64,000 bases of DNA, taken from positions 3,586,001-3,650,000 of the forward strand of contig NZ_CP071090.1 in assembly GCF_017301735.1 (NCBI RefSeq), in the 5' to 3' direction. The position numbers and the translations under genes were made by a program. Shown here piece by piece: positions 62,477-64,000 of the stretch. Numbering within the stretch: the first letter of the stretch is position 1; each line of letters opens with the position of its first letter. The notes beneath the pieces were generated by a model that saw nothing but the letters and a program-made list of their open reading frames with translations, did not search any database and was not told the origin of the DNA. Source of the stretch: Pyxidicoccus parkwaysis (GTDB taxonomy: Bacteria > Myxococcota > Myxococcia > Myxococcales > Myxococcaceae).

Positions 62477-64000
62477 GTGAGAGTCCTGAATCCCATCCGA
62501 AACGTCGTATTTGCATCCACGCTCGCCCTGGCGTCCGCGCCGGGCTGCGGGGGTGACGCATTCCCCGGCCCCGGGGCCGAGGCCCTGCCGCGCAGCCAGG
62601 AGCAGGCGCTGGCCTGCGAGAACATGGTGCCCGTCATGACGGGGGCCACCACGCCCTCCGGCACCGTCACCCGCTCTGGCGTCTATGACGCGTCGTACGA
62701 GGCGTGGCAGGCGTTCGACGGCAGCACGGGGTCCATGTGGATCTCCACGGAGGGCCAGACGCCCGCGTGGATTGGCTACCAGTGGGCCAGCGGAACGAAG
62801 CTCATCAACCGCTACGCCATCCACTACGTCAACGGCTCCATCACCACGCGTGCGCCCAAGCAGTGGACGTTCGAGGGGTGGAACGGCAACGCGTGGGTGG
62901 TGCTCGACACGCGGACGAACCAGGTCAACTGGACGGGCAACGAGCGGCGCGAGTTCGCGGTGACCTCGCCCGGTGCGTACTCGCGCTACCGCCTGAACAT
63001 CTCGGACGACAACGACACGCGCTCCGGCATCGTCGTGATTTCGATGGGGCGGCTGGAGTTGCTCAACTGCGCCACGTCGACGTATCCGGCGGCCAATGCC
63101 GCATGGACGAAGACGACGGGCTCGGCGGGGGGCTTCACGCGCGTGCATGACCTCGTCGGAGACCCGGTCGGGCGCACGTACATCACGGGCATGACGCAGC
63201 CGGGGCTGGATGGCAGCCCGCTCGTCGGGCTGATGGATGCGTTCCTCCAGGCGCGGGATGCGAATGGGAACAAGCTCTGGTCGGTGCAGATTGGCGCGCC
63301 CGGCGGCCTCGCGCTGGGCTATGGCATCGCTCGCAACCGGACGTGGGAGGACATCTACGTGGGCGGCTTCGTGGATGGCTCCGTCGACGGCACTCCGACG
63401 ACGGGGTACCGCGAGGCCCTGCTGACGAAGTACCGGTACACCGGCGTGCGGCAGTGGACGCGGCAGCTCGGCAACGTGGGCTCCAACACCGAGGGGTTCG
63501 GCGTGGCGGTGGATGGCCTCGACAACGCCTTCATCGCCGGCACGGTGGAGGGCGCGCTGGACGGCAATCCGGCCATCGGCACCTCGGATGCGTTCGTGGC
63601 GAAGTACGACTCCGCGGGCAATCGGCTGTGGACGCGGAAGGTGGGCGCGGCGGGCACGCGGACCGATGGGCGCCGCGTCTCCGCGGACAGCGTGGGGAAT
63701 GTCTACGTCTCCGGCTGGACGGAGGGCGGCCTCGACGGCAACGTGCGCATGGGGCCGCAGGATTTGTTCGTCGTGAAGTACAACGCGGCCGGCGTGAAGC
63801 AGTGGACGCGGCAGCTCGGCTCTTCGACGACGGCGGTGTGGCTGTATGGCTCGGCGGTGGACCCGGCGGGCAGCATCTACGTCTCGGGCTACAGCGGCGG
63901 CGGCCTGGACGGCAATCCGAACCCTACGGGCGGCTCGGATGCCTTCGTGACGAAGTACGACGCGGCCGGCGTGAAGCAGTGGACGCGGGAGATTGGCGGC
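62477..64000 (+). CDS. SBBP-repeat lipoprotein with F5/8 type C (discoidin-like) domain (partial)
   Basis: 508 codons visible, open to the right edge. Starts at GTG preceded by GAGGAGG; no nearby ATG is in frame. The signal FASTLALASAPGCGGD gives a lipoprotein Cys. Residues about 50-195 resemble a discoidin/F5-8C carbohydrate-binding fold (DASYEAWQAFDGSTGSMWIS, SRYRLNISDDNDTRSG). From about 215 on, SBBP-type beta-propeller repeats recur with the unit DAFVTKYDAAGVKQWTR (variants at about 315, 375, 435 and 495). Such proteins are common on myxobacterial surfaces and may bind polysaccharide. Function unproven. Confidence 0.88.
   Translation, partial: MRVLNPIRNVVFASTLALASAPGCGGDAFPGPGAEALPRSQEQALACENMVPVMTGATTPSGTVTRSGVYDASYEAWQAFDGSTGSMWISTEGQTPAWIGYQWASGTKLINRYAIHYVNGSITTRAPKQWTFEGWNGNAWVVLDTRTNQVNWTGNERREFAVTSPGAYSRYRLNISDDNDTRSGIVVISMGRLELLNCATSTYPAANAAWTKTTGSAGGFTRVHDLVGDPVGRTYITGMTQPGLDGSPLVGLMDAFLQARDANGNKLWSVQIGAPGGLALGYGIARNRTWEDIYVGGFVDGSVDGTPTTGYREALLTKYRYTGVRQWTRQLGNVGSNTEGFGVAVDGLDNAFIAGTVEGALDGNPAIGTSDAFVAKYDSAGNRLWTRKVGAAGTRTDGRRVSADSVGNVYVSGWTEGGLDGNVRMGPQDLFVVKYNAAGVKQWTRQLGSSTTAVWLYGSAVDPAGSIYVSGYSGGGLDGNPNPTGGSDAFVTKYDAAGVKQWTREIGG

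Overview
The window is a high-GC stretch, about 68-70% by eye, from what looks like a myxobacterium (Myxococcota, Cystobacterineae type such as Myxococcus, Corallococcus or Pyxidicoccus). This is inferred from gene content. It has duplicated orphan permeases of the ADOP/MacB type, a Ser/Thr kinase with TPRs next to a sigma-54 activator, a pseudokinase, a RoxA-like di-heme cytochrome and many secreted or lipoprotein genes of unknown function. No rRNA, tRNA or CRISPR array was recognised.

Region 1 (1-9488, all minus strand) is a tightly coupled operon for a reducing type II polyketide or polyene-like fatty acid pathway. The order is ACP, FabZ-type dehydratase, metallo-beta-lactamase-fold hydrolase, KS, CLF-like KS, dehydratase-like, ketoreductase-like, ketoreductase, KS, CLF-like KS, then an ABC ATPase and an FtsX/MacB permease that runs off the left edge. 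Each enzyme type occurs as one catalytically intact copy plus one copy that has lost its catalytic residues. Most genes overlap by 4-22 nt. An ADOP-type permease is transcribed divergently.

Region 2 (9886-21193) holds accessory housekeeping genes: ADOP permease, LysE exporter, AraC regulator, RibD-C reductase, RoxA-like cytochrome, a methyltransferase/MerR divergent pair, a 53-aa protein with an intrinsic terminator, and a 777-aa Ala-rich protein.

Region 3 (21274-30790) is an accessory island. It carries two paralogous small secreted Cys-containing proteins flanking a membrane-anchored protein, and an IS1182-type element (23019-24745) inserted in a CTAG that contains the stop codon of the second small protein. 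Next is a class III lanthipeptide locus with a 33-aa precursor gene (27829-27930), a lyase-kinase and a separately encoded LanC-like cyclase. It ends in a mosaic of three truncated genes.

Region 4 (31154-46689) contains a MASE1 histidine kinase, a cysteine-hydrolase-like protein, a lower-GC membrane protein with a possible TIR-like domain, a paraoxonase/SMP-30-like protein with a lipoprotein, a pseudokinase, a Tat-exported pirin, a LysR pseudogene, a MarR/VOC pair, a serine hydrolase-two-component operon and a LysR/EamA divergent pair.

Region 5 (46750-64000) contains an ABC-2 exporter, an MsrB-MsrA lipoprotein, an AhpD-like/MarR divergent pair with two identical operators, an MscS channel, a sigma-54 activator with its Ser/Thr kinase-TPR partner, an MFS transporter followed by pyruvate carboxylase, and an SBBP-repeat lipoprotein cut by the right edge.
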